This document shows positions 22,405 to 33,224 of a DNA stretch of 64,000 nt, in pieces. Origin of the DNA: Hybos culiciformis (Eukaryota; Arthropoda; Insecta; Diptera; Hybotidae); the NCBI GenBank assembly GCA_964007475.1, contig OZ023273.1:74921524-74985523 (forward strand), given 5' to 3'. Position 1 is the stretch's first letter. The number at the start of each line of letters is the position of its first letter. The notes under the pieces are model-generated. The model saw nothing but the letters and a program-made list of their open reading frames with translations. It was not told where the DNA came from and did not search any database. The position numbers and the translations under genes were made by a program.

Positions 22405-23400
22405 CATTTAATTTTTGAAGTGTATACTTCTTTAGGCGCGTTGTATGATATAATTCAGTAATTCTGTGGGGGGTAAAAATAATTGTACTCATTCGAATTT
22501 CGAGTTTGAAAAAAATCGACATGCTGTACCGTTTGAATACTCAAAAAAATGAGTCCACTCAATAATCATTTGTTATTTATAAAAACAGAATAATTTGGCG
22601 CGACAAATTTAAATTCAAATTATTTTTTAAAAATCTTTCGTTTACAAATTATTTAAAACTAAAATTTTTTTTTCAAATTAGGTAGTTCAATAATTATTTG
22701 TCATTTATAAAAACAAAATAATTTTGCGCAAAAATTTAAATTGTACAAAATTTTTGGGCAGCGAGCTACGGTTAGGTCGTGCCGACACAAAATATGCAAA
22801 AACAAATTTTTCCAAAATAGGTAGCTCCGGTAAAATAAAGATTACCTGCCGAAAAATTTTTGGGCATGGAGGACCTACGGTTAAGTCGTGCCGTCTCAAA
22901 ATATGTTAAAAAAAAAATGTTTTCCAAAATAGGTAGCTCCGGTGAAATAATTAGATTACCTGACCAAAAATTTTGGCTACGGAGCTACAGTTAGGGTTTC
23001 CCGGCTGAAAATATACCGAACATTTGTTTTTTCATAATAGGTAGCTCGGGTGAAATAAAGATTACCTGTCCAAAAAAACGAAGAAAGTGCGGGCGGTAGT
23101 AAGGACTGAAGAGAAGTCGAAAGGGAGGCCGGAAGGGAGGACGGAAGCTAGGGCGAAAATTAGGGCGGAAGTGAGGGCGTAAGTGAGGTGGAAGTGAGGG
23201 CGGAAGTGAGGGTGGAAGTGAGGGCGGAAGTGAGGGCGGAATTGAGGGCGGAAGTAAGGGCGGAAGTGAGGGCGGAAGTGATAGTGGAAGTGAGGGCGGA
23301 TGTGAGGGTGGAAGTGAGGGTGGAAGTGAGGGTGGAATTACCTGATCAAAAATTTTGGATAGGGAGCTATGGTTAGAGTCTTCCCTGCTTAAAATATGAA
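22405..23400. repeat. TIR-element relic with GTAGCTCCGGTGAAAT array 1
   Basis: The left end (GAAGTGTATACTTCTTTAGG, GCGCGTTGTATGA) resembles the terminal repeat of the element at 39,461-40,770. Inside are about three units of roughly 110 bp (22,750-23,075) carrying AGGTAGCTCCGGTGAAATAA, GATTACCTGCCGAAAAATTT, GGGCAGGGAGCTACGGTTAG and GTCGTGCC. A partial unit resumes at 23,337 after a GA-rich minisatellite. Confidence 0.6.
23088..23336. repeat. 12-bp GA-rich minisatellite
   Basis: About twenty copies of GGAAGTGAGGGC with variants (GTGG, ATTG), interrupting a unit of the surrounding array. It is a strongly purine/pyrimidine-skewed tract. The minus-strand Pro/Ser/Leu-rich frame across it has no gene-like features. 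Confidence 0.85.
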
Positions 23401-24394
23401 AAAAAAAAAACACACGAAGCAGTCAAAGGAACGGCCGAAAGAAGTTAATACTTAAAAGCTTTAAACAATGAAATAACAGTGGCTACAAATGATGGGCTGC
23501 TCAGTACAAAATGTAAATTAAAATAAAAATCAGTCCATCAGTCCAAAAGCAGTCCATTATTTGTAGCCATTGTCAGGCCTGTCGAGAGGGGGTATAATTC
23601 CCTGGGCCCACAGAGCTAAGGGGCCCGCTTGTTTAATTTTTTTTTGCGACAAAAAAAATGTACATTATACATATGTGATATTAAGTTTCATGCTTATACA
23701 TTGTGATATTAAGTTTCATGCTTATTACAGTCATTTTTGAAAAAAAAATTTACATAAAAAGTCCTTAGTCAAGTAAAATTTCTTGTGATTTGTTATGGAA
23801 AAAAAGTGTATGAAAATTATCATTAGTAAAGGCTGTATTCCACTGTCTGTTCAATGCACAGATATCTGCTCAAAAAAATCTGCTCAAAAAATGAACAAAT
23901 TCGACTCTGTACAAATTGCTTTGCTCAATGTATTCCATTGTCTGTGCAATTGCACAAATTTTTATCTGTATAATGTATGCACAAACAAATGTCTGTACAT
24001 AGAGTTTGTTCATATATTCCATTGTTTGCTCGCATAAAGTATTTACAATGAAAAAAAAAGTTTGTTCAATTGGAAATCAAAATTTATAAATTCATATATA
24101 ATTTTTAAAAATTATATTATTACGAATTTTTTTTTTTTTAAATTATTAACTTGAATCAATGGATTTAGAAACAGCAAGTACGAAAAAATATATAGAGAGA
24201 TATTGCTGGTGATTTGATCAAGATATTGCTGGTGATTGGATCCTGTTATTTTCTACAAAAAAATGCGAATGATAAAAATCCAATTTTTGTGTTTCACTCA
24301 TACAAATTCCAGTTTCTCGGTTATGACAAAAAAATATCGTGGTTATGTCAGTTCACCTACATTTTGTACGGCCAACATTCGTTTTTACTCACAT

Positions 24395-24680
24395 ACGATA
24401 AATAATGTCGTTTTAAAAATGACATTATTCATACGATCAAAAAACCACTTTTTTCATGTAGAAATAATGTCGTTTAGAAGCGACATTATTTATACAAAAA
24501 AAAACCACATAGATCATGTGATAAATAATGTCGCTTTAAAAGCGATATTATTTATACAAAAAAAAAACGACTTTATTCATATATAAATTATAACGTTCCT
24601 GAAAGTGACATTACTCATTTGTATGGTAGGAATAATCTCGTTTTTTTGTATAAATTATGTCCGTATAAATTATTTCGGGA
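24395..24680. repeat. Series of ATAATGTCG hairpins
   Basis: Three successive palindromes of the form AATAATGTCG(TTT/CTTT)...(AAA)GCGACATTATT at about 24,400-24,430, 24,463-24,492 and 24,521-24,553, spaced by CATACAAAAAAAAACC-type linkers. A degenerate fourth lies near 24,590. Confidence 0.6.
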
Positions 24681-24719
24681 CCCCATTTTTATTCAGTATA
24701 GTGCCCAGACCCAACCTAC

Positions 24720-25364
24720 CAGCGGCGGCTCGTACATAGGTGCTGCGACACTGCAGAACCCTCAAGAAATTTCTAAAAATTGAACTCATAAATAAATTTT
24801 CTGTTAGCTCTGAATTTTTCTTACTTTAAAATTATTTTTAAATGAAATATAGCAATTGCTGTAACATTTTATAAACAAGAGTAGCCTACTTTCAGGCTTA
24901 CAGAAAATCAAATATAGAAAATACAGAAAGTACTTTTCAAAAATAGCTGCAGAAATTTTTTTAACAGATTTTTTGGAACTGCGAATATCACAGTGCAGGG
25001 AATTTTTTTTTCATGAACAATTTAATACATTTTTATTGCTGTTAAGTTTTTTTTCATGACTTGAATGTAAGGAAAAATACACTGCCACAGAAGCAGTGCG
25101 GCTGTATACTTTCTTAAAAATTTAAAAACAAATAGCTATGTGGGAATTTTTTTTGTTTGTTTTGGGATATTTTGAATGTAAAGAAAAATGCACTGCTTCA
25201 GAAGCAGCACAATTTTTATATGGGATATAGGTGGGATGTTTGCTTTTGAATTTTCAAAACTGATATATGAGTAGGTATATATCATAAAACATTTATAATT
25301 AAAAAAAAAAGAGGTTGTTAATTTTTGCAGCACCCTCTTTCAAAACGTCCACGGGCCGCCACTG
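24720..25364. mobile_element. hAT MITE, copy 1 (645 bp)
   Basis: Ends CAGCGGCGGCTCGTACATAG and, inverted, CAGTGGCGGCCCGTGGACGT, with a perfect 8-bp duplication CAACCTAC on both sides (24,712-24,719; 25,365-25,372). It is homologous over its length to 42,967-43,625. It contains no gene; the frames inside are incidental. Confidence 0.85.
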
Positions 25365-26004
25365 CAACCTACTCTAAAAAAAGCTGACCGTTCTAAAAAA
25401 AAGGGTTAAATTTAAAAATAAAATAAATATTATCATGAATTTATTGAAAAAAAATCAAAACATATAAAAAAGTTTGCTCTGCAGTTTGTTTTGTATGAGC
25501 AGACTTTTTCTCTGCTCAAAATTGAACAAATTGTTTGTACAGATACGATTAAAAATGATTCCACTGTATGTACAATGTACATATTTTTGTATGTACAAAA
25601 ATGTACAGACAACAATGAGCAAACATTTTAGAGCAAACTAATTTGATGATTCCACTATCTGTGCAATGTTTGTGACGTTTTTGAGCAAATATCTGTGCAT
25701 TGCACAGACAGTGGAATAAGGCCTTAAGCATAATTTTAAGGTGTTTATTTATCAGCTTTTTTTCAGTAAATTAATTTTCTATTTCTACTATTACTAGACA
25801 TCCAAACTGTTTGTATTTGTTGGACTGTTTGGACCGCGGTCCGAATTTAAATAATCTAGGAGATATTCTCGTTACTAATTATTTGTGATTTTTTAAAGTG
25901 GAATCTACAAGTTTTTATATAAAGCGAAAAAACTTTACATTCTGATTCTCATATGATCTTATTTCCTACTCTGTTCACCATAATTCTGATTACAGAAGTA
26001 GATA

Positions 26005-26415
26005 TGCCTTGAGCACAGCTAATACCGCGAAGCAATTTTTGAAGGAATGTTCCGGAAACCTGTTCACAGCTAATTTTACCTGAAAGCAAAAAAATCAACT
26101 GCAAACAACTGCTTTTGTTTTTTTTATAATATGATTGTGACAGAAAAATGCAGCAAAACCAAATTTCGATGCAAAAGAAACGCTGTGAAAAAGAAACAAA
26201 AAAATTATTTTGTGACGTAGTCAATTCAAAAAAAATAAATTCAGTTTTCTAATTAATTATGAAATTATTTTAAGAAATTCTTTTTACAAAAAATCAATAA
26301 AATTAATATCTTTCGTTTTTCATAATTTTTATTTAAAATAAATAAGAAATAACGCAGAAAATCGGTTTTTACGGTAGCTCAAAATTGCTTTGTGGTATTA
26401 GCTGTGCTCAAGGCA
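26005..26415. mobile_element. MITE-B, complete copy (411 bp)
   Basis: Terminal repeats TGCCTTGAGCACAGCTAATA ... TATTAGCTGTGCTCAAGGCA are perfect over about 20 bp and continue imperfectly. ATA flanks both ends, perhaps a 3-bp duplication. The interior matches the partial copy at 9,196-9,484 in inverted orientation. Confidence 0.75.
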
Positions 26416-26699
26416 ATAGATTTGTATTGTACAAATATACAAAGTGTGACTATTAATGATAAAATTATGTGTTTAGGAGGCTCAATTAGTATTATTTTCA
26501 TAATGTTAAAACCTGTAAAATACCTATAAAATTTTTTTTTTATTTGTAAAAATTTTTTCCCGGGCCCGGTGTTGGCTATCGACGCCCGTGGCCATTGTTA
26601 TTTCTTAGTTTAAAGCTTTTAAGTATAAACTTCTTTCGGCAGTTCCTATGACTGCTTCGTGTGTTTTTTTTTTTACATAAATCTTTTTTTAACATAAAT

Positions 26700-27175
26700 C
26701 TTCGGTGGAAGGACATTTCCCGAAGAGATCTATCCACGCCGCTTGGTGCCAAGTTGGGTCAAGCTATCACCCAAAATTCCCCCTTACCGATGTCCACCAA
26801 AAGTCCGACACTTCTTCAGAATGACCCATTAATTTTTTTTTTTTACATAAATCTTCTTCAGAATGACCCATTTAATTTTTTTTTTACATAAATCTTTGGT
26901 GGATGGGCATTTCCCGAAGAGATCCATTCACCCTGCTTGGTGCCAAGTTGGATCAGGGTATCACCCAAAATTCCCCTTACACGTGTCCACTTAAAGTCCG
27001 ACACTTCTTCAGAATGACCCATTTAATTTTTTTTTTTCCAGAAGAGATCCATCCACGCCGCTTGGGCATTTCCAGAAGAGATCCATGCACGCCGCTTGGT
27101 GCCAAGTTGGGTCAGGGTATCACCCAAAATTCCCCCTTACCGTTGTCCACCAAAAGTCTGACATTTCTCCAGAAT
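26700..27175. repeat. Tandem array 2, units about 150 bp
   Basis: Same unit family as 21,969-22,400, in the same orientation. The interior (26,897-27,175) is nearly identical to 22,118-22,400, including the truncated unit CCAGAAGAGATCCATCCACG. The two arrays bracket the 22.4-26.7-kb transposon nest. Confidence 0.75.
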
Positions 27176-27561
27176 GAAAAGTTGAATCATATTTCACCTG
27201 CACTTACTTCTATTTTATTATTTTCAAACTCTAAGGACTATCTGTTTTATTAATTGAAAAATCACACATGTTAACCACAATTCCAAGAATAAGATTGTGT
27301 TCGCTTTTTTTGACCATAAATAAAATTTTTTTTTATATTTTATAAAATAAATAAATATGTAATTATACTTTATAATATTAATAATTATATATTAATTAAA
27401 CTTTGATCTCGAATAACTCTTAAGCCAATCGATTTAGCGAAAAATAATAAAAGACTTTTTTTGTAGAGCGTTAAATTTACAATAAACATGACGGAATTAA
27501 TTACTTTTGATTCATTTGTCGCAGAGCTATGGAGTTCTAAAGAACAAATTAAAATTTTCCC

Positions 27562-28195
27562 ATGTTATTTATATACTTAGCTGGGAATGCGGACTATCTT
27601 AAAGTTAATATTAAGAGCTACAATTTTCAGACAATTTTTTTTTTATGTATTTGGAAGCATTTAAGCCCCTGGGAGCAAAGAAATTCGGATACATCTGTAA
27701 TAAGGACCGCCCTAATGTGCACAATTGAAGATAGGGGCTTAGAAGAGATTGTTTTAGATGAATCAATAGATTGTCAAGTTATTGATTTGCTTAAAGAAGA
27801 AATTTTACCTTACTCTCATGAAATGCCACACAAATTCATTATAAAAATAGTTGTATTATTGAATTGAAAAGCAAATTCGGTATTAAAAATAAATTTATTT
27901 TAGGGATCCATACATTCCGCTGCTTAAACCACAAGTTTATGTTGCGTATCAGATTGGAAATTAAGAGAAATGTTTGCTAAAACATGTTTTGAAACATTAT
28001 TACAATTTTCCTTGTAATTCAAGTAATAAGAATTTAAATAGTAAAAAGGAGAATTTAGAAAAAGATTATTTTTCTGGTAAATTGGCTGTTACAGCTTTAT
28101 TGCATCGTTTTTTGGAAGTATTGAAAAAATTTAACGAAGACGAACGACAAAGTGGCAAATGTCCATTGCCAAGGTATACTTGTTATGAGTTTTAT
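27562..28195 (+). pseudogene. MON2-like gene remnant (C-terminal part)
   Basis: Segment 1 (27,562-27,867) reads ...[20 protein letters not shown] and [20 protein letters not shown]. After an AT-rich gap with an acceptor-like ATTTATTTTAG come GSIHSAA (27,902) then, after a [21 protein letters not shown] one-base shift later, [20 protein letters not shown] and [13 protein letters not shown] lead to a donor-like AG/GTATAC at about 28,173. The last blocks resemble the C-terminal region of the Golgi/endosome trafficking protein MON2, where animals have a [16 protein letters not shown] motif. In-frame stops and a frameshift make it a decayed copy unless unusual introns exist. Identification is from memory of the family. 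Sequence to about 28,288 stays open but is not recognisable. Confidence 0.5.
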
Positions 28196-28299
28196 TTAAA
28201 ACTGACCCTTCATGTTAATATTTCGAAACATTTTTATTTTTGCTATCAAATTCAAATACTAATGCAATGTGATTTTTTTAGTGAATAAAACTGCGTGGA

Positions 28300-28692
28300 A
28301 TCAAATAATTTTATTGTACACTGAGAAAAAAACCATAGTAATATTATACAAGTTGACTTGGGTAAAAAAAATTGTACTAAATTCCAAAATCATAGTTTTT
28401 TTATACAAGTAATTGGTAATATTATACATTGTTTTAAAATGAAAACTTCGATAAAACATCAAAAAAAAATTAGATGATTTATACAAGCGGAGCATTTGTT
28501 AAATTATCCAAATGCTTGTATAAATTACCAAAACAATGTATAAAGTTTGTTTGAAAACTTCGATAAATCATCTAAAAAACTTAGTTGATTTATTTATACA
28601 AGTGCTTGTATAAATTACTAAACAATTGTATAAAGTTTTCATAGAAACCGAATTTATATTGTCTATATTTAATACATTGTTGTATATCACTG
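28300..28692. repeat. AT-rich repeat with CTTGTATAAATTAC units
   Basis: Two or three imperfect units of roughly 100 bp contain AAACTTCGATAAATCATC, TTATACAAG(C/T)G and TGTATAAATTAC in alternating orientation. Related sequence (CTTCGATAAATTAACAT, CTAAGTTGATTTA) recurs at 29,070-29,190. No gene. Confidence 0.5.
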
Positions 28693-28778
28693 ACATAGCT
28701 CAGTGGAAGAATTCATAACATTGAACAAAGCGGTTAAGCAACGCCTCGTTGTGATAGAACTTAGATGGGTGACCATTC
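28693..28778 (+). ncRNA. 5S rRNA-like internal promoter sequence (pseudogene or SINE head)
   Basis: GGTTAAGCAACGCC followed by AACTTAGATGGGTGACC matches the box A and box C region of 5S rRNA. The distance from GTTAAGCAACG to GATGGGTGACC is the same as in 5S (30 nt plus one). The 5' half is unlike 5S and instead reads TAGCTCAGTGGAAGAA, which looks like a tRNA A box. It ends abruptly at CATTC. It is not a functional 5S gene; a SINE head or relic is likely. Confidence 0.55.
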
Positions 28779-28856
28779 AAATAAAAAAAAAACAATATAA
28801 AAACTATAATATAAAAACAAAAAAAGCTTAAAAAAACTAAAAAAAGCTTAAAAAGC

Positions 28857-28978
28857 TAAAAAAAAAAAAACAAAAAAAAAACAAAAAAACAAAAAAAAAA
28901 ACAAAAAAAAAACAAAAAAAAAAACAAAAAAAAAACAAAAAAAACAAAAAAAAACAAAAAAAAAACAACAACAAATAA
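28857..28978. repeat. Poly(A)-C microsatellite
   Basis: Runs of 6-10 A separated by single C over about 120 bp. The minus-strand Phe-rich frame here is an artefact. Confidence 0.9.
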
Positions 28979-29807
28979 AAAACAAAGTATAAAACCTCTC
29001 AAATACTTTGTTTTTTTGTACAGTCCAATTATCTAAAAGATTATACATGGCCATGTATGAATTACCTAAGCCACTTCGATAAATTAACATATTAAAAAGT
29101 ATATTTTTATACAAAAAACTAAGTTGATTTAACAAAGCTTAACTTTGTTAAAACAACTAAATTAACTTAGTTATTTTACACAAGTACTTGGTAGACTGAA
29201 AACTGCCGAAGCCTTGTGTATTTTATACTATTTTACTATTTTATACAAAAATTGAAATTGATTCAGAAATAATAAAAAGTAATGCTGTATGAAATATTTA
29301 ACCAAGGATTGCAGAATAACAATTTTCTTGATTTGTTTTAATTTAAAAAACAAAATTTTTATTTATTATTGATATTTTTAAAATAAATATGCATGTAGAC
29401 GACCGAAAAGTATAAAATACACAGAATAAAAACACTCATTGGGTTTTAATAACTTTGATGCTAAAAGCAGAAACAACAAATCGTCCCATCAATGCTTATT
29501 TGTCGCAACTAACATAAACCTAGTTTTGAGATAATCGAGTTTAAAGTTCAAAAGCTGATTATAGCCGATCTGTTAGTTTTATCAACAATTTCAAAACAAC
29601 ATTCGTTTCTACGACGGGATAACTTTTTTCTCGTGAAAGTACTTTCTTTCAACGTTAATAGTTTTTGAGTTATTAAGCTTCGAATTTTTGTAAATTGTCG
29701 TATCTGCACTAAAACGTTTCGATCGTTGTCGTATCTGACAAAAAAGTGTAGTTACGACATTTAAGAAACAAAGAGGTTTTTATCTAATTTGATCAACGTT
29801 AACAAGA

Positions 29808-30445
29808 CTATTCACACTCAGTGGATACAAAATTGTCCCAATCTGTGGTGAAAGCTAACTCAAGTTGTCTTGAGAGAGAATTTCTTACAGCAGATATTTG
29901 TTGAAGTCCGTTAACGCTAAGCTCGTCAAGAAAAGAACAAATAGATTCACCTGAAGGATTTACGGGGATCAGAAAGAATTCCATCATTGTGTTTCCAATC
30001 AATACTAGTAAGATTATAATCACCCGCAATGATAAATTCATCTAAGGGTTCAAGGATGTTGGAAATGAAATCTATTGCCTTAAGGACATTGTCATAAATA
30101 CAACTATTTGTGTTAGGTGGAATGTAGCAGAACATTGTATAGATATTTTTATCTAATAATTCAACCTTCACACAAATAGTTTCCAAGTGTTCTGTGTTAG
30201 GGATAGAAATTTGGGATACATTATAACGATTAATACACCTTTTGGAATTGTATTGGGTGATAAAGAGTCATCGGTATATCTATTCCTTTTAAAAACGATA
30301 AATTCTTGATTAAATAATTCAAGGTTGTTGATACTATAGGACAACCCAGTCTCTGTCAAAAGGTAAATATCAAAATTTAGAATGGCTGAGTTAAGAAAAT
30401 TTTTAGAAGTTTATGTTCTAAGTCCTCTTACATTTTGATAGTAAA
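29808..30445 (-). pseudogene. LINE (jockey-like) endonuclease domain fragment
   Basis: The minus strand encodes part of an apurinic-type endonuclease: YQNVRGLRT (about 30,440), LNFDIYLLTET, NTIPKGVLI, FCYIPPNTNS, EFIIAGDYNLTSIDWKHN and later a LFAFTTDWDNFVSTECE-like tail. GDYNL-x-S-I-x-W is the hallmark catalytic Asp/Asn block of this nuclease. Reading requires two or three frame changes and one stop, so it is dead. Related fragments of the reverse transcriptase lie at 35,266-36,265 and 42,660-42,905, also on the minus strand. Confidence 0.75.
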
Positions 30446-30493
30446 TTGTAAATTGTAAGTTATATTTACTACCGTAGAATTTAGGTCAGTAAA

Positions 30494-30753
30494 GCCCGGG
30501 TGTCGTTAAAACAGAATTTAGCAACAGAACAGAATCAGCGACAGAAAAATGTATTTTGTATTTAATTTAATTCAATTGAGATTCTGGCAACAGAAACAGA
30601 AAATAACCTCGTATGAGGTTATTCAAATTCTGTGAACAGAATGAATTTTTCTGTCGCTAAATTCTGTTGTAAAATTCTGTCGCAGAATAAATTCTGTTCA
30701 AATGTATGGGATTCTGTTCCTGTTGCTTAATTCTGTTTTAACGACATCCCGGC
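30494..30753. mobile_element. MITE with GCCCGGGTGTCGTTAAAACA ends
   Basis: Left GCCCGGGTGTCGTTAAAACA then GAATTTAGCAACAGAACAG. Right, inverted, GCCGGGATGTCGTTAAAACA then GAATTAAGCAACAGGAACAG. The interior is made almost wholly of ATTCTGT/ACAGAAT repeats in both orientations. Confidence 0.7.
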
Positions 30754-31432
30754 TTAAATGGTATATTACATGCGTCAATACACATGTAATTATTTACTTA
30801 AGTCAAATTTATTTACACACTTCCGTGTTAAGTAAGTTTTATTTACTTACTTCATTTTGAAGTTTTGTTTATTTTTTGCATTGCAAATGTATAGATTGCA
30901 ACTACGCCTCCCTTAGAAATCAAGACCTACAAGTTGTCTAAGTTATCAAAAATCTGTATAGAGTACGACAAATCAGAAATCAAATATACTTAACAAACTT
31001 GTCTTATATGTAACACTACAGTATTGTGAACGACAAATAAGCAGCCAATTGTTAATGACAACATACGCCTAATTTTATATTTTTTTTAAACATACGACAA
31101 ATAAAAAATTAGTTTTCAAAGAGAAGAAAAAAATAAAATCAAGTATTTAATACGACAAACAGGAATTAAAAGTGTCTGAAGTGTAATTTAATAAAAAACT
31201 AAAATTTTTCATATTAAAAAATATTAGTTTATCAGGTAAGACAAATAAGCACGATTTTTTTTTCCAAATTTTGCGTTTACGATAAAGTCGTAACTGAATA
31301 TCTCGGGATTGGAGGTAGGTATCGTCATCTGGATACGTGCAAAAAAAAGATTTAAAATTTTTAGTATATATGAGCCAATAATATCAAAATCTTAAAAAAG
31401 TCAGTTACGACAAATATGCATTGATGGGACGA

Positions 31433-33200
31433 AATTAAAAACAGAATAGTAGGTATTACTTCCGATATTAAACCCTCAAATATTAACGACCCTTTTCTTT
31501 TTTGTGTTTTTGGATTATTATATCTATAATCTAAATGCAAATTAATTATCATTAAATCAAAATTTGAATACTTTCCAAATGAAATATATTTTCAACAATT
31601 TATACTAGGTATATCTTTATTAGCAAATAATTTTTTTGTAACAGATTTAGATAATATAATTTTTCTCAAAATTAAAATCATTAAATAGATTTATTTTTAA
31701 TGATCAGTCTATACCTTTAGTAGTATATACCTTTAGTAGAATTTAAAAATATTATGATGAAAACTAAGTTATCCAACATTTGCTTATCTGATATTGAGAT
31801 TGGATAATTGATAATTTGCGAAGTTTTAGACGATTTACCCTTTTAAATTATCATGCTTCTTTTTAATTAAAATAGGAGACAAGATGCAATTTTATATTTG
31901 TTTTTAGTTTTTTGGTTTTTAGTTTAGTTCGAAATTATAGATGAAAATAAGCTTTAAGAAAAGATAAAAGAGTTCAGTTTGTTTAAAATATTATCTCAAG
32001 TTGTAAAATTTTCAACACTTACACTCAGTATCAATATTAGTATTAATATTATTGAGATCGAATCAATGCAATATATAGAAAAATTTTACACCAATAAAAG
32101 CTTGAACTCAAATTGTTCAACAAATAAAAGACAGCGTATAATACATACTTTGCGCAACAATAAGAAATTTGTTGTGTTGAGCTGAGCTCTTTAATGATTA
32201 AAATTAAAAGAATAAAAAAATTATAAATTTTTTTATTTTTATTTTAGCCGTTTATTTTGAAAGTGGTTTAAGTCTATTTCTTTTTATATTGAGATATTTA
32301 AAGGTTTGTGTTTGAATTGATTTAAAAATATTGGTAACTGGTATTAAGTCGCTTTCATATTTTTATGACCTTAAACATGTTAGATTATAAAATGTAATAC
32401 CTTTTATAAACATTATATAAAAACATTCAGCTACGAAAATTCAATCAGCAACAGCAAAGCAGTCAACTAGAAGCAGCAGCAGAATCAACAACAAGTACTT
32501 TACTAATTAATAATTTTTTTTATACAAATAAATTTTTAAATATACTTTTTATATATTTTAATTAAAATAAGATAGAAATAATGTTGATCCAAATTGTTAC
32601 TTAAACAATTCTAAATTTTTCAAAAAAAATTATTAAAAAATTTTTTCAATGTTAATTTCCAAATCAAACTTTTTCAAACAGTGGATTATTGTTTCGAATA
32701 TTTTTAAAAAAAAATTTATCCTATATTATTTTACAATTACTAAAAATTAAAAATTAAATATTAATATTAAATATTAATTATAAATATATTAAATATATTA
32801 AAAAATATAAAAACTAAAAATAAATATTACATAATTAAAAATCACATATTTCAACAAAATTTAATTTGAAGTTATTATTACACATAAATATTTTGCAACT
32901 GAATAGTACATCATTTACTTTGAATTGATTTCTTCAAAAAAAAATTTTTTCTTTCTTCGTAAAAATTTTTTAAAAAAAAAAATTTATAATAATATCTCTT
33001 ATTATTACTCATTATTACTCATTATTTCGTATTATTACATATTATTACTTTTTACATGTTACTACAAGATTTCAATTTTGATTTAAAATTACTTAATAAA
33101 AATGGTTTAACATAAGCAAAATTTTGCTTAACAAAATTACTTTATTTTATTTGACATCTTTATTTTCGCTGGAAGTGATTCATATTCCAATAACGACATA
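31433..33200. other. AT-rich interval, no gene seen
   Basis: Contains short frames without motifs. A TATATAAAAAC (32,414-32,424) is followed about 30 bp later by AATCAGCAACAGC and a CAG/CAA-rich, exon-like 60 bp ending AACAAG/GTACTT-like. This is promoter-like but not tied to any gene; confidence in that part is low. Confidence 0.35.
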
Positions 33201-33224
33201 TCTAATTTTGCATATACAACATAA

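Larger units (their letters stand above)
23828..25726. mobile_element. TIR element inside the hAT-like element
   Basis: Left TATTCCACTGTCTGTTCAAT, then GCACAGATATCTGCTCAA. Right, inverted, TATTCCACTGTCTGTGCAAT, then GCACAGATATTTGCTCAA. The terminal repeats are about 45 bp, and shorter subterminal copies of ATTCCATTGTCTGTGCAAT occur near 23,930 and 25,560. It holds the hAT MITE at 24,720-25,364. No coding frame. Confidence 0.65.
23574..26590. mobile_element. Non-autonomous hAT-like transposon, 3.0 kb
   Basis: Ends CAGGCCTGTCGAGAG and, inverted, CACGGGCGTCGATAG are imperfect terminal repeats. They are flanked by a perfect 8-bp duplication GCCATTGT (23,566-23,573 and 26,591-26,598), the size typical of hAT insertions. 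No transposase frame is visible. It carries two further elements (23,828-25,726 and 26,005-26,415). Confidence 0.8.
23411..26663. mobile_element. MITE-A copy split by the 23,574-26,590 insertion
   Basis: The left part (CACACGAAGCAGTCAAAGGA to TTGTAGCCATTGT) and right part (GCCATTGTTATTTCTTAG to GCTTCGTGTG) join to the MITE-A seen whole at 40,434-40,639. The split site carries the 8-bp duplication GCCATTGT, so the MITE was the target. Confidence 0.85.
29474..31432. mobile_element. TIR element with GACAAATA subterminal repeats
   Basis: Left end TCGTCCCATCAATGCTTATT plus TGTCGCAACT and, inverted, right end TCGTCCCATCAATGCATATT plus TGTCGTAACT. The right half holds several more copies of the inverted core (ACGACAAATAAGCA near 31,032; ACGACAAATAAAAA near 31,084; ACGACAAACAGG near 31,152; AAGACAAATAAGCA near 31,239), as expected for transposase-binding sites. 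The interior is occupied by a LINE fragment and a MITE. No transposase of its own was recognised. Confidence 0.6.

Noticed and set aside
22991..23413. Minus-strand frame rich in PPSLPPSLPPS
   Set aside because: It is the translation of the GGAAGTGAGGGC minisatellite; it has no domain or gene context, and the length follows the array.
28848..29135. Phe-rich minus-strand frame
   Set aside because: Produced by the poly(A)-C microsatellite.
29808..30041. Separate small gene overlapping the LINE fragment
   Set aside because: It is the continuation of the endonuclease domain in another frame after a frameshift.
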